Counted from the stretch's first letter, positions 10,923 to 20,613 are shown. The stretch is 64,000 bases of DNA from Gammaproteobacteria bacterium (GCA_004213955.1 SGZL01000002.1:74982-138981); one strand, 5' to 3'. Made by a program: numbers and translations. The notes: generated by a model not told the origin, from the sequence alone.

Positions 10923-11684
10923 ATGAGTAGACCAAAAGAAAACTTTAGAAAAAAATCTAAATCTCCTTTTTTGATTAATAAAAAAAGTCTTTATGGAGTA
11001 ATGGAAATAATCTTCAGCGAAATCAAGAATACTTTGTTTGCTAGTTTCAATAAAGACTTGACCAAAGAAAATAAGGTTTTGAAATATGTTTTATCGGAAG
11101 CAACAAAAGACAATCCTGAAAGTGTTTTAAAAGTAATTGATAAATGCGGTTACAACAAATTTTTTCTAATGAACATTGGTGACAAAAAAGGAAAAATCTT
11201 AGATGAGTACATTTTAAAAAGTAATGCTAAATCTCTTCTAGAATTAGGAGTTTACTTAGGTTATTCAACCATTCGAATTGCTAGAAATTTACCCGAAGAT
11301 GCTCACCTTTTCTCAATAGATGTGAAAGAAGAATTTTTAAATATTGCAAAACAACATTTAGCTTTTTCAGGTCTCTCTGAGAAAGTAAGTTTTTTCAAAG
11401 GAAAAGCATCTGAAGTAATACCTCAGCTTGATCAAAAGTTTGATTTTGTATTCATCGATCACTGGAAAGAAGCTTATCTGCAAGATTTAAAAATACTAAT
11501 TGAACATGATCGCCTAAATGACGGAGCAGTAATCTTCGCTGATAATATAGTTTTGTTTCATTTAGAAGAATATTTAGATTTTGTTAGAACCAGTCCAAAT
11601 TTTTCTAGTGAATTCATTCCGGCATTAAGAGAATATTCATCTTCGCATCCCGATGGAATTGAAGTTTCGTATTTTAAAAAATGA
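10923..11684 (+). CDS. SAM-dependent O-methyltransferase (class I)
   Basis: 253 aa; SLLELGVYLGYSTIRIAR motif I, FDFVFIDHWKEAYLQDL. Confidence 0.85.
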   Translation: MSRPKENFRKKSKSPFLINKKSLYGVMEIIFSEIKNTLFASFNKDLTKENKVLKYVLSEATKDNPESVLKVIDKCGYNKFFLMNIGDKKGKILDEYILKSNAKSLLELGVYLGYSTIRIARNLPEDAHLFSIDVKEEFLNIAKQHLAFSGLSEKVSFFKGKASEVIPQLDQKFDFVFIDHWKEAYLQDLKILIEHDRLNDGAVIFADNIVLFHLEEYLDFVRTSPNFSSEFIPALREYSSSHPDGIEVSYFKK

Positions 11685-11905
11685 AGTTCAATACACTTGA
11701 TTTGCATGGAATCAGACATCATGAAGTTGATTTGATGGTTGAAAATTATGTTTATTTAAATCAAGAGGATATGCCGTTAAAAATAGTATGTGGAAACAGT
11801 CAAAAAATGCATGTTTTAGTCAAAATAGTTTTAGATAGAATAGAGTGTGAATACGAAGAGGGCATGGGAAACAACTATGGAGCAATTCTTGTGAGGAAAC
11901 TCTAA
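11681..11905 (+). CDS. short Smr-domain-like protein
   Basis: 74 aa; LDLHGIRHHEVDLMVENYVYLNQ..LKIVCGNSQKMHVLVK resembles the minimal Smr (MutS2 C-terminal) domain; 4 nt overlap with the upstream ORF. Confidence 0.6.
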   Translation: MKFNTLDLHGIRHHEVDLMVENYVYLNQEDMPLKIVCGNSQKMHVLVKIVLDRIECEYEEGMGNNYGAILVRKL

Positions 11906-12249
11906 TGAAATTAAACGGAGTCATCTTATTAAGCGCAGAAGGTGAAATTATTAAAAACTCGGAAGATGTTGAATCTGTCATTCTCATTTTAGACTTTTTA
12001 TCTTTAAAAATTCTGCTTAAAGAAATATTCACTTTGCAATTTAAGAAATTTTGGTTTTTTATCTCTTTTTTATTTACCGCTAAATATTTCAGAAATGAAG
12101 TTGGCCTTTCAAAATTCTATTCAAAGTCAATTTTCGAAATTTATGATACTTTCGAATCTATCCCGGCTAGAGTAGAATTTGATACAAATAAAGTGTCGAT
12201 TAAAAAGAAAATTTTTTTAATGTCTAATCCATTGATTGATGAAAACTAG
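11905..12249 (+). CDS. hypothetical protein
   Basis: 114 aa ORF in a run of overlapping same-strand genes; no family recognised. Confidence 0.5.
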   Translation: MKLNGVILLSAEGEIIKNSEDVESVILILDFLSLKILLKEIFTLQFKKFWFFISFLFTAKYFRNEVGLSKFYSKSIFEIYDTFESIPARVEFDTNKVSIKKKIFLMSNPLIDEN

Positions 12250-13573
12250 TCTAGTTTTAAAAAACTGCAATTTAGTAAACGAAGGTGAAATCAAACCTGT
12301 TGATATCGCGATTAGTGGCGATCGAATAGAAAAAATTGATACATCACTGGATGTTGAAGCAGAAAAAGTTATTGATTGTGACGGAAAGTATGTTGCGCCA
12401 GGAATTATCGATGATCAAGTTCATTTTAGAGATCCTGGGCTTACAGAAAAAGGCGATATTCGTTCAGAATCTTTAGCTGCCGTTCATGGCGGAGTGACTT
12501 CAACTTTTGACATGCCAAATGTAAATCCGAACACTACAACTAGTGAACTGATGACTGCAAGAAATCAGTTAGGCGCTGAAAAGTCTTGGACAAATTATGC
12601 TTATTATTTCGGTGCTACTGAAACTAACATTGAAGAAATAAAAAAACTAGATCCCAAAGAAATCTGTGGATTAAAAGTGTTCATGGGCACTTCTACTGGA
12701 ACTCTTCTTGTAGAAGACGACCAAGCACTTGAAGAAATATTTAAACATTGTCCTGTAACGATAGTGACCCACTGTGAAGATAATGAAACTATGAAGAACA
12801 ACTTAGAAAGAATAAAACTTGAAAATGATGAAATCGATGCAAGTTTTCATCCTATTATTAAGGATGATATATGTTGTTATCGTTCCTCATCGAAAGTGAT
12901 TAACTTGGCAAAAAAGTATTCGTCAGATTTACATGTTTTGCATCTAACTACTGAGAAAGAGATTGAATTATTCACAAATGATCCAGTAAAAGATAAAAAC
13001 ATTACCTGCGAAGTATGTGTTCATCATCTTTGGTTTGATGAAAGGAATTATGAAGAGTTAGGTAATTTAATAGTATGCAATCCCGCCATAAAAAAAGAAT
13101 CTGATAGAAATGCTCTTAGAAAAGCTCTGAAAGACGGCTTTATAGATTATGTAGCCACAGATCATGCGCCACATGTTTACGAAGAAAAGTTACGCCCTTA
13201 TTTGCAAGCCTCAGCAGGGATTCCACTAATCGAACACTCTTTTCACATCATGATGGAATTACAAAAGCAGGGTGTGTACACCATTGAAGAGGTTATTGCG
13301 TATATGAGTCATAAGGTAGCTGATCGTTTTTCAATCGTTGACCGAGGCTACATAAGAGAGGGTTATAAAGCTGATTTTATGATTTTTGATTTAGACACAA
13401 AAACTCAAGTTTCGAATGAAACCGAATTAACAAAATGCGGTTGGACTCCTTTCAATGGAAAAACTTTTAATTCCTCGGTTTACGGAACAATTATTAATGG
13501 CGAACCGATTGTAATCGATGGAAAGCTAACTTCAGAATCTTCTTCCGCTGAAAAAATATCATTCGATAGATAA
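12239..13573 (+). CDS. dihydroorotase / cyclic amidohydrolase family
   Basis: DDQVHFRDPGLTEKGDIRSES, GGVTSTFDMPNVNP, DYVATDHAPH; track start 12236 gives MMK, so 12236 or 12239. Confidence 0.88.
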   Translation: MKTSLVLKNCNLVNEGEIKPVDIAISGDRIEKIDTSLDVEAEKVIDCDGKYVAPGIIDDQVHFRDPGLTEKGDIRSESLAAVHGGVTSTFDMPNVNPNTTTSELMTARNQLGAEKSWTNYAYYFGATETNIEEIKKLDPKEICGLKVFMGTSTGTLLVEDDQALEEIFKHCPVTIVTHCEDNETMKNNLERIKLENDEIDASFHPIIKDDICCYRSSSKVINLAKKYSSDLHVLHLTTEKEIELFTNDPVKDKNITCEVCVHHLWFDERNYEELGNLIVCNPAIKKESDRNALRKALKDGFIDYVATDHAPHVYEEKLRPYLQASAGIPLIEHSFHIMMELQKQGVYTIEEVIAYMSHKVADRFSIVDRGYIREGYKADFMIFDLDTKTQVSNETELTKCGWTPFNGKTFNSSVYGTIINGEPIVIDGKLTSESSSAEKISFDR

Positions 13574-13574
13574 G

Positions 13575-15002
13575 ATGTTTAAAGAATATAAAAATTTTGA
13601 TGCTACTGGATTGGCCGAACTCCTTGAAAAAAAAGAGATTACACCTGGAGAACTATTAGATGAAGCAATTTTTCAAACTGAAATATTAGATCCCCTCATC
13701 AATGCAATTCCTCAAAAGCATTTTGATCTGGCTAAGCAACAATTAGAAAATAAATTAGGTAGCCCTTTTCATGGAGTTCCTTTTTTACTAAAAGATTTAC
13801 ATGCCTCCTTGAAAGGAACCATAACTTCGGATGGCTCTAGATTAAATGAAAAAAATGTCGCTAAATTTACCGATACTTTAACCCAAAGATGTTTAGACGC
13901 TGGGCTAGTAATTTTTGGTAAAACAAATTCACCGGAATTTGGTCTGACAGTTACTACCGAACCTATTTTGCATGGCCCAACAAGAAATCCTTGGAATTTA
14001 GATTATTCCGCTGGAGGATCTAGTGGTGGAGCGGCTGCAGCTGTAGCGGCAGGAATAATTCCAATGGCTCAGGCAACTGACGGCGGCGGTTCTATAAGAA
14101 TTCCAGCTTCTTGTTGCGGACTAGTTGGTTTAAAACCTACCAGAGCAAGAACCCCAAGGGGTCCGGCAGTATTTGAAGGTTGGGCAGGACAATCTATTGC
14201 ACATTGTGTTTCTATTTCTGTAAGAGACAGCGCTCTTTTGTTAGATGCGACAGCGGGTGCTGAAGTGGGTAGTCCATATCATGCTCCTCATCAAGAAAAT
14301 AGTTTTGTCTCAGCTCTGGAAGCAAACCCTAAGCCTTTAAAAATTGCATACATTGTTCCAGATTTTATTTCTTTGGATCCCGAGGTAAACGAAGTTATGA
14401 AAAAGACGATTAACTTATTAGAAAATTTAGGACACAAAATAGAGAATCAAATAATTAACCTACCTTTTGAAGAGATGATGAATACAATAGCAAATATTAT
14501 CTCGTCAAGTATGGCAAATAAAATTGATGAAGTAGAAAAGGAAATGAATATTACTATTGATAATTCGCTTTTAGAAAATGTATCACTACAGATGCAAAAA
14601 AATGGTAGAGATGTCTTAGCAAAAGATTATATTCAGGCTGTAAAAACAAACCATAAGATTGGATACGAAGTTGAAAAGATGTTTGCGGATTATGACGTTT
14701 TATTAAGTCCAGTACTTGCGAAACCACCTGTAAAGATTGGAGAGATAAATTTAAACACTACTGATTTTAAAGATTATCAAGAAAAACTCATGGCTTACAC
14801 TCCCTTTACTGGAATATTTAACCAATCTGGACATCCTTCAATTTCTTTACCGCTTTATAGATCAGATAAAAATTTACCAATTGGTTCAATGTTTACTGCT
14901 GCATTTGGTAATGAGGCATTATTATTCGGATTGGCTAAGCAGCTAGAGGAGGCTGAACCTTGGCTTGAAGCTATAAAGGAAATGAGAGCTAACTTGAATT
15001 AA
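13575..15002 (+). CDS. amidase signature family hydrolase (GatA-like)
   Basis: 475 aa; VPFLLKDLHAS, YSAGGSSGGAAAAVAAGIIPMAQATDGGGSIRIPASCCGLVGLKPT. Confidence 0.93.
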   Translation: MFKEYKNFDATGLAELLEKKEITPGELLDEAIFQTEILDPLINAIPQKHFDLAKQQLENKLGSPFHGVPFLLKDLHASLKGTITSDGSRLNEKNVAKFTDTLTQRCLDAGLVIFGKTNSPEFGLTVTTEPILHGPTRNPWNLDYSAGGSSGGAAAAVAAGIIPMAQATDGGGSIRIPASCCGLVGLKPTRARTPRGPAVFEGWAGQSIAHCVSISVRDSALLLDATAGAEVGSPYHAPHQENSFVSALEANPKPLKIAYIVPDFISLDPEVNEVMKKTINLLENLGHKIENQIINLPFEEMMNTIANIISSSMANKIDEVEKEMNITIDNSLLENVSLQMQKNGRDVLAKDYIQAVKTNHKIGYEVEKMFADYDVLLSPVLAKPPVKIGEINLNTTDFKDYQEKLMAYTPFTGIFNQSGHPSISLPLYRSDKNLPIGSMFTAAFGNEALLFGLAKQLEEAEPWLEAIKEMRANLN

Positions 15003-15167
15003 TTATTCGTTTAAGGATTCTCTGGTTTCTTCTTCTAAATTTGCTCTAAAATCAGATTCTTGAATGTACATGCCCAACCCGGCAAGCATTGCAGTTATTG
15101 CAGCAATAACTATAAAGAAAATAACAAGGTTTCTTGTTATTTGGTAATCATTGAGATCGTCTGACAT
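15003..15167 (-). CDS. small single-TM hypothetical protein (not in ORF track)
   Basis: 54 aa reading MSDDLNDYQITRNLVIFFIVIAAITAMLAGLGMYIQESDFRANLEEETRESLNE; fills an otherwise empty gap, stop directly abutting the convergent amidase stop. Confidence 0.65.
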   Translation of the reverse strand: MSDDLNDYQITRNLVIFFIVIAAITAMLAGLGMYIQESDFRANLEEETRESLNE

Positions 15168-15198
15168 GATTGCATTATACTTATTTTAAGATCAAATT

Positions 15199-16461
15199 AT
15201 GAAGAATGAAAAAAAAATACTAAGTAAAGAAGTTATCTCCTGGGCTTTTTATGATTGGGCTAATTCAGCTTTTGCTACAACAGTCATAGCTGGATTTTTT
15301 CCAATTTTTTTTAAAAGTTTTTGGGCTAATAGTTTAAGCGACTCTGAAAGCACTGCTTTATTAGGTGTGGCAAATTCTTTGTCAGGATTTTTTATTTTGA
15401 TTTTTGCTCCTTTCTTGGGCGCGCTTGCCGATATAACTTTTAGAAAAAAATACATGTTGGTTTTCTTTATGTTGATTGGTGCAGGCTCTACAGCTTCTTT
15501 CTTTTTTATTAATGAAGGATATTGGATGATTGCAGTGATTACATACATCTTGGCAAGTATTGGATTTTCCGGAGGTAATATTTTTTATGATTCTCTTATT
15601 ATTGATGTTTCAAATGATCAGTCACGAAATAAAGTTTCAGCTTTCGGTTACGCGATGGGTTACTTAGGTGGAGGCATATTGTTTGTCGTAAATGTATTAA
15701 TGTATCTGCAACCCAATACTTTTGGTTTAACTTCTCAAATTGATGCGGTTTTATTTTCCTTCTTGAGCGTCGCTATTTGGTGGTCAGTATTCACTTTGCC
15801 ACTGATTAGATTCGTAAAAGAAAGTAAAGGTGAAATTACTTCACTTTCTTTAATCAGCACTTTAAAGAATACCTTTTCTAGGGTTATAAATACTTTCAAA
15901 GAAATAAGACAATATAAGAATATCTTTTATTTTTTACTCGCTTATTGGCTGTATATGGACGGCATAGATACGGTAGTGAGAATGGCTTTAGCCTTCGGGA
16001 GCGATATCGGCCTAGCCTCTTCGGAGTTAATTGTCGCTTTAATTATTACCCAATTCATTGGATTCCCTTCTACCATATTTTTTGGTTTATTAGCCGAACG
16101 ATTTGGGTTAAAAATTCTTTTATATATAGGCATAGGAGTTTATATTTTAATTTGTTTCGGAGGCTTGATAATTTCATCTATTTTCGGTTTTTACCTTTTA
16201 GCTGGCGTAATTGGACTAGTTCAAGGTGGAGTCCAATCCGTTAGCAGGGCAGTCTTCTCAAAAATGGTTCCTGACGGAAAAGATTCTGAATTTTTTGGAT
16301 TTTACAGTTTAGTTGGTAAATCTGCAGTAATCTTTGGTCCACTGATGATGGGCACAGTTAGTTATTTATTCAGTGATCCAAGAGCAGGAATCCTAAGCCT
16401 GCTGGTACTTTTTATTCCTGGTTTATTAGTTTTAAGAATGGTAGAAATTAAAGATCGATAG
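15199..16461 (+). CDS. MFS transporter, UMF1/Atg22-like family
   Basis: 420 aa; EVISWAFYDWANSAFATTVIAGFFPIFFK N-terminal motif, multiple TM helices. Confidence 0.9.
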   Translation: MKNEKKILSKEVISWAFYDWANSAFATTVIAGFFPIFFKSFWANSLSDSESTALLGVANSLSGFFILIFAPFLGALADITFRKKYMLVFFMLIGAGSTASFFFINEGYWMIAVITYILASIGFSGGNIFYDSLIIDVSNDQSRNKVSAFGYAMGYLGGGILFVVNVLMYLQPNTFGLTSQIDAVLFSFLSVAIWWSVFTLPLIRFVKESKGEITSLSLISTLKNTFSRVINTFKEIRQYKNIFYFLLAYWLYMDGIDTVVRMALAFGSDIGLASSELIVALIITQFIGFPSTIFFGLLAERFGLKILLYIGIGVYILICFGGLIISSIFGFYLLAGVIGLVQGGVQSVSRAVFSKMVPDGKDSEFFGFYSLVGKSAVIFGPLMMGTVSYLFSDPRAGILSLLVLFIPGLLVLRMVEIKDR

Positions 16462-17179
16462 AATTTTTAATCAAGACATTTTTTAACATTTCAGGTTCGT
16501 CAGTCATTATTCCATCGACTCCTAAGTCAATTAATCTTTGCATGTCTTTTTCTTCGTTGATAGTCCATACATGAACTTTCAAGTTAAGTAACTTGCATCG
16601 TTTCAATAAGCTTTCAGATAGAACCTTCAATCCTTTCCACGTTTCTGGAATTTGAACTATCTTAGATTTCAAATTAGGAAGATTTAAAAATTTTAGTTTA
16701 ACGATGTCTCTTATACCCATGCTAGTGAGAACTCTTGGATTAAGATATTGAACTTCGTCTAAATTTTTTGAATTAAATGATCCTATACAAACTCTTTCTT
16801 CTGCATTTGTCTCTCTAAGAATTTTCAAAACTGTTTTACCTATTTTGGGAATTTTTAGGTCTAAATTAAAAAAACTTGAAGGAAATTCTTCTAAAAGTTC
16901 ATATAAAGTAGGAGTATGTCCCAATTTATAAAAATTTAATTTGTTTAATTCCTCAAAGTTAATTTCATTTATTTTTATTTTTTTTCCACAGACTCTTTCA
17001 AGATCTTCATCATGTAAGGTTACGATCTTATTATCTTTCGTTTCTCTTAAATCTGTTTCCAAATAATTAAAACCTAAGTTCTCTGAGTCCTTAAACGCTT
17101 CTATTGTGTTCTCTCTAAAGGTACTGGTGTCTCCTCGGTGTACAAATGCATGAAAATTTTTATCTAAGAATCCCCCCAT
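16448..17179 (-). CDS. glycerophosphodiester phosphodiesterase family protein
   Basis: 243 aa; AFVHRGDTSTFRENTIEAFKDSENLGFNYLETDLRETKDNKIVTLHDEDLERVCG, C-terminal HVWTINEEKDMQRLIDLGVDGIMTDEPE. Confidence 0.93.
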   Translation of the reverse strand: MGGFLDKNFHAFVHRGDTSTFRENTIEAFKDSENLGFNYLETDLRETKDNKIVTLHDEDLERVCGKKIKINEINFEELNKLNFYKLGHTPTLYELLEEFPSSFFNLDLKIPKIGKTVLKILRETNAEERVCIGSFNSKNLDEVQYLNPRVLTSMGIRDIVKLKFLNLPNLKSKIVQIPETWKGLKVLSESLLKRCKLLNLKVHVWTINEEKDMQRLIDLGVDGIMTDEPEMLKNVLIKNSIDL

Positions 17180-17236
17180 AAGAGATATTATTTCACAAAT
17201 TTAATATTGAAAAATAATGTAATATTAAATTTAAAA

Positions 17237-18607
17237 ATGAACACCTTAAAACCCAAAAAATTGGGTATTACTGAAGTCGTATTAAGGGATGGAAATCAAT
17301 CTCTGCTTGCTACTAGAATTAAAATTGAAGACCTTCTTCCTATAGCTTGTGCCCTGGATCAAATTGGTTATTGGTCGATAGAGTCTTGGGGCGGGGCTAC
17401 TTTTGATGCTTGTCTTAGGTATTTAAATGAAGATCCTTGGGAAAGGCTAAGACTTTTTAGAGAGGCCATGCCTAATACCAAACAGCAAATGCTTTTGAGG
17501 GGGCAAAATTTATTAGGGTATAAACACTTTCCTGATTCAGTAGTGGAAAAATTTATTAATAAATCCTCTGAAAATGGAATAGATGTATTTAGAATTTTTG
17601 ATGCCTTAAATGATATCAACAACTTAGAATTTTCAATAAAACAGGTAAAGGAAAATTCTAAACACGCTCAAGCCGCAATGGCTTACACAGTAAGTCCAGT
17701 GCATAAAATTGATTATTGGCTAGATCTAGCAAAAAAATTTGAAGACCTTGATGTTGATTCGATTGCAATAAAAGATATGTCGGGAATACTTAAACCTTAT
17801 GTTGCCTTTGAGATGATCTCTAAATTAAAGGAAATAATCTCAGTTCCAATACATATGCAAACTCATGCAACTGCGGGATTATCTACGGCAACGAATCTGA
17901 AAGCTGTTGAAGCAGGAATAGATAATCTCGATACTTCAATATCATCTATGAGTCTCACTTACGGACACTCTCCAACTGAGAGTATTGTTGCAAGTTTTGA
18001 GGATTCAGAACGCGCTACAGGACTTGATTTGTCAAAGCTTCAAAAAGTCGCAGATTATTTTAAAAATGTGAGAGTTAAATACTCAGAATTTGAAGGCAGT
18101 CTCAAAGGAGTAGATACGCAAATGCTATCCAGCCAAGTTCCTGGGGGCATGCTTTCAAATTTAGAATCTCAATTGAAAGAATTAAATAAAACTGATCTTT
18201 TTGAGAACGTAATTAAAGAAATACCTAAGGTAAGAAAAGATTTAGGATTTCCACCGTTGGTTACTCCAGTTTCACAAATTGTCGGTGCACAAGCCATGAT
18301 GAATGTTTCCGAAAAAGAATCTTATAAAAATCTTTCTAAAGAAACGATCAACTTAGCAACTGGCTATTATGGGAAGCTTCCTGGCAGGATAAATGATGAG
18401 TTATTAGAACTCGTTGAAAAAAATCAAGAAACGATAAGCGTAAGACCTGCGGATCTTATAGAAGATGACATGGAAGAAAGAAAAAAGGATTTAAAAAATT
18501 TTTGTGTCCAGAACAATCTTAAAGACTTTAGTGAGCATGAGGAATATTTACTTTGTTTCATTCAATTTCCTTACAGCACCACGGATTATTTAAAAAGTCT
18601 TGCATAA
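17237..18607 (+). CDS. carboxyltransferase subunit (methylmalonyl-CoA carboxyltransferase 5S / oxaloacetate decarboxylase alpha-like), no biotinyl domain
   Basis: ITEVVLRDGNQSLLATR, YWSIESWGGATFDACLRYLNEDPWERLRLFR, LLRGQNLLGYKHF, SQVPGGMLSNLESQL, RPADLIEDD; ends near 456 aa with no EAMKM-like motif; ATG 17237 preferred over track start 17207. Confidence 0.88.
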   Translation: MNTLKPKKLGITEVVLRDGNQSLLATRIKIEDLLPIACALDQIGYWSIESWGGATFDACLRYLNEDPWERLRLFREAMPNTKQQMLLRGQNLLGYKHFPDSVVEKFINKSSENGIDVFRIFDALNDINNLEFSIKQVKENSKHAQAAMAYTVSPVHKIDYWLDLAKKFEDLDVDSIAIKDMSGILKPYVAFEMISKLKEIISVPIHMQTHATAGLSTATNLKAVEAGIDNLDTSISSMSLTYGHSPTESIVASFEDSERATGLDLSKLQKVADYFKNVRVKYSEFEGSLKGVDTQMLSSQVPGGMLSNLESQLKELNKTDLFENVIKEIPKVRKDLGFPPLVTPVSQIVGAQAMMNVSEKESYKNLSKETINLATGYYGKLPGRINDELLELVEKNQETISVRPADLIEDDMEERKKDLKNFCVQNNLKDFSEHEEYLLCFIQFPYSTTDYLKSLA

Positions 18608-18638
18608 AAAAAAGCCTCTCAAAAGAGAGGCTTTTTTT
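18606..18638. terminator. bidirectional intrinsic terminator
   Basis: AAAAAAAAGCCTCTC-AAAA-GAGAGGCTTTTTTT between convergent genes; 8 bp GC-containing stem flanked by A and T tracts. Confidence 0.9.
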
Positions 18639-18649
18639 GCTAAGAATTT

Positions 18650-19261
18650 TTACATTCCTAAAGTTACAACAAATGCGTCTTCGTCAGCAGTTCCTGAGTC
18701 AGATTCATAATCTGTGTAAGCTAAAGATAAAGTAAAGTCTCCAACTGGGATATCGTAACCGATTACATAGTTAGTACCAGAGTCTTCATAATCTCCGTAA
18801 GAGAGACCAATCGAACCAGGTCCAGCGTCAAAACCGTAAGAGATTTCGGAATAATCACCGAACTCGTCTCCAGCTGCGTAGAAAAGTCCTACACCCATGA
18901 CGTCTAATCCAAGGTAAGTTTCTGAGAAATCACTCGCAGATACTCCAGGATATGTAACTTCGATGAAACCAATGTCGTACCCGATGTCACCAATTGAACC
19001 TGCGTAACCACCGTAGTAGTCTAGTTCTAGAGATTCACCATTACCGAATTTGGCCGATCCGCCCCAAGTTCCAATATAGAAACCTGAGTCAGTTTCTAGG
19101 TCATAACCACCTGAAACAGAAACTTCACCACCGTTTTGAGTCATTCCACGCCAGATGTAATCTGAAGTTATTGCCATATTGCCGGAAACTGAAACTGCGT
19201 GAGCAATACCAGAAGAAGCAATAAGCACTAAACCAATGACTAATGTTTTAAGTTTATTCAT
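18650..19261 (-). CDS. TorF-family putative porin (outer membrane beta-barrel)
   Basis: 203 aa; signal peptide MNKLKTLVIGLVLIASSGIAHA, VSGNMAITSDYIWRGMTQNGGEVSVSGGYDLE, alternating beta-strand pattern. Confidence 0.82.
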   Translation of the reverse strand: MNKLKTLVIGLVLIASSGIAHAVSVSGNMAITSDYIWRGMTQNGGEVSVSGGYDLETDSGFYIGTWGGSAKFGNGESLELDYYGGYAGSIGDIGYDIGFIEVTYPGVSASDFSETYLGLDVMGVGLFYAAGDEFGDYSEISYGFDAGPGSIGLSYGDYEDSGTNYVIGYDIPVGDFTLSLAYTDYESDSGTADEDAFVVTLGM

Positions 19262-19476
19262 ATGTTCTCCATTTATAAATTTATAAACTGAAAGCTAATT
19301 TTAAACCTAAAAAAGTTGAACGGGAAGGTAATAAAAAATAGGCATATATGGATTTTTTGCTCTTTTCAAGCACAAAATGTAGTTTTTTCTACCCTTATAG
19401 CTATATTTTGGTGCATTTTTAATTTCTTATAAAATAAAAATTGAATTTTTATCCGATAAAAGTTTAAATCTGCACC

Positions 19477-20460
19477 ATGGAATTTAAAGCGTTAGTTTCT
19501 TCAGAAGTTGATAAAAAGTACAAAGCAGAAGTGCAAACTAGGACCATTCAGGATCTTCCAGAGGGAGATGTACTAATAAGAGTTAACTTTTCTTCGTTGA
19601 ATTACAAAGACGCTCTATCAGCAATTGGTAATAAAGGTGTTTCAAGGAATTACCCTCATACGCCAGGCATTGATGCTGCTGGAATTATAGAATCTTCTGA
19701 ATCAAATAATTTCAAGGCAGGTGAAGAAGTGATTGTTACTGGTTACGACCTGGGAATGAATACTTCAGGAGGCTTTTCGGAGTACATAAGAGTACCTAGT
19801 GAGTGGGTCGTGAAGAAACCTGAAGATATTTCCTTATCAGAATCCATGGCTTTGGGCACTGCTGGTCTCACTGCAGGACTTTGTGTAAGAAAACTTTTAA
19901 ATCACAAATTGACTCCTGATTCAGGTAAATTGTTTGTTACAGGTGCAACTGGAGGCGTTGGGATTGTTGCAATGATGTTACTCTCAAAACTTGGCTTTGA
20001 AGTTGTAGCCATTACCGGAAAACTTGAGTCACAAAATATGCTAAAAAAATATGGAGCAAGCGAAGTGATAACAAGAGAAGATTTGGATCAACCACTCATT
20101 AGCCCGTTACAAAAATCTATTTATGCTGGAGGCGTCGATGCAGTAGGAGGAAACGTATTATCAAACCTTCTTTGCGCAACTTCTCAAAGAGCGGCAATAG
20201 CATGTTGCGGAATGGTTAATGGCGCCGATCTCAATACGAGTGTTTTTCCGTTCATATTAAGAGGAGTTTCTTTATATGGTGTTGATTCTGCTGAAACAGA
20301 AATAGAAGTCAAAAAAGAAGTTTGGAATAATTTTTCTAGCGCTTGGAAATTAGTAGATTTAGAAAATGAGATTAAAGAAATAACTCTATCTGATTTACCT
20401 ACAGAAATTGATACTATACTTAAAGGCCAACAGATCGGTAGAATACGTATAAAAATTTGA
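19477..20460 (+). CDS. YhdH/AcuI-type acrylyl-CoA reductase-like quinone oxidoreductase (MDR)
   Basis: 327 aa; NFSSLNYKDALSAIGNKGVSRNYPHTPGIDAAG, VTGATGGVGIVA, DAVGGNVLSNLL. Confidence 0.92.
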   Translation: MEFKALVSSEVDKKYKAEVQTRTIQDLPEGDVLIRVNFSSLNYKDALSAIGNKGVSRNYPHTPGIDAAGIIESSESNNFKAGEEVIVTGYDLGMNTSGGFSEYIRVPSEWVVKKPEDISLSESMALGTAGLTAGLCVRKLLNHKLTPDSGKLFVTGATGGVGIVAMMLLSKLGFEVVAITGKLESQNMLKKYGASEVITREDLDQPLISPLQKSIYAGGVDAVGGNVLSNLLCATSQRAAIACCGMVNGADLNTSVFPFILRGVSLYGVDSAETEIEVKKEVWNNFSSAWKLVDLENEIKEITLSDLPTEIDTILKGQQIGRIRIKI

Positions 20461-20462
20461 GT

Positions 20463-20591
20463 ATGGATAAAAAGGAAAATAACTATAACGAAAAAATTGC
20501 CAGCTCAGATAGTAAGGCCGATGCAGTTGTGGCTGTTTGTGCAATTTTAATAATTACAGCAATAATTGTTTTTTGGGTGTCTACTCAATAA
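20463..20591 (+). CDS. small single-TM hypothetical protein (not in ORF track)
   Basis: 42 aa reading MDKKENNYNEKIASSDSKADAVVAVCAILIITAIIVFWVSTQ; start directly after the upstream stop, fills the gap before the next CDS. Confidence 0.55.
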   Translation: MDKKENNYNEKIASSDSKADAVVAVCAILIITAIIVFWVSTQ

Positions 20592-20613
20592 CATTTCACT
20601 GAGAGAAAATATT

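Noticed and set aside
15249-15548. 99-aa minus-strand ORF
   Set aside because: Antisense to the Atg22-like MFS gene.
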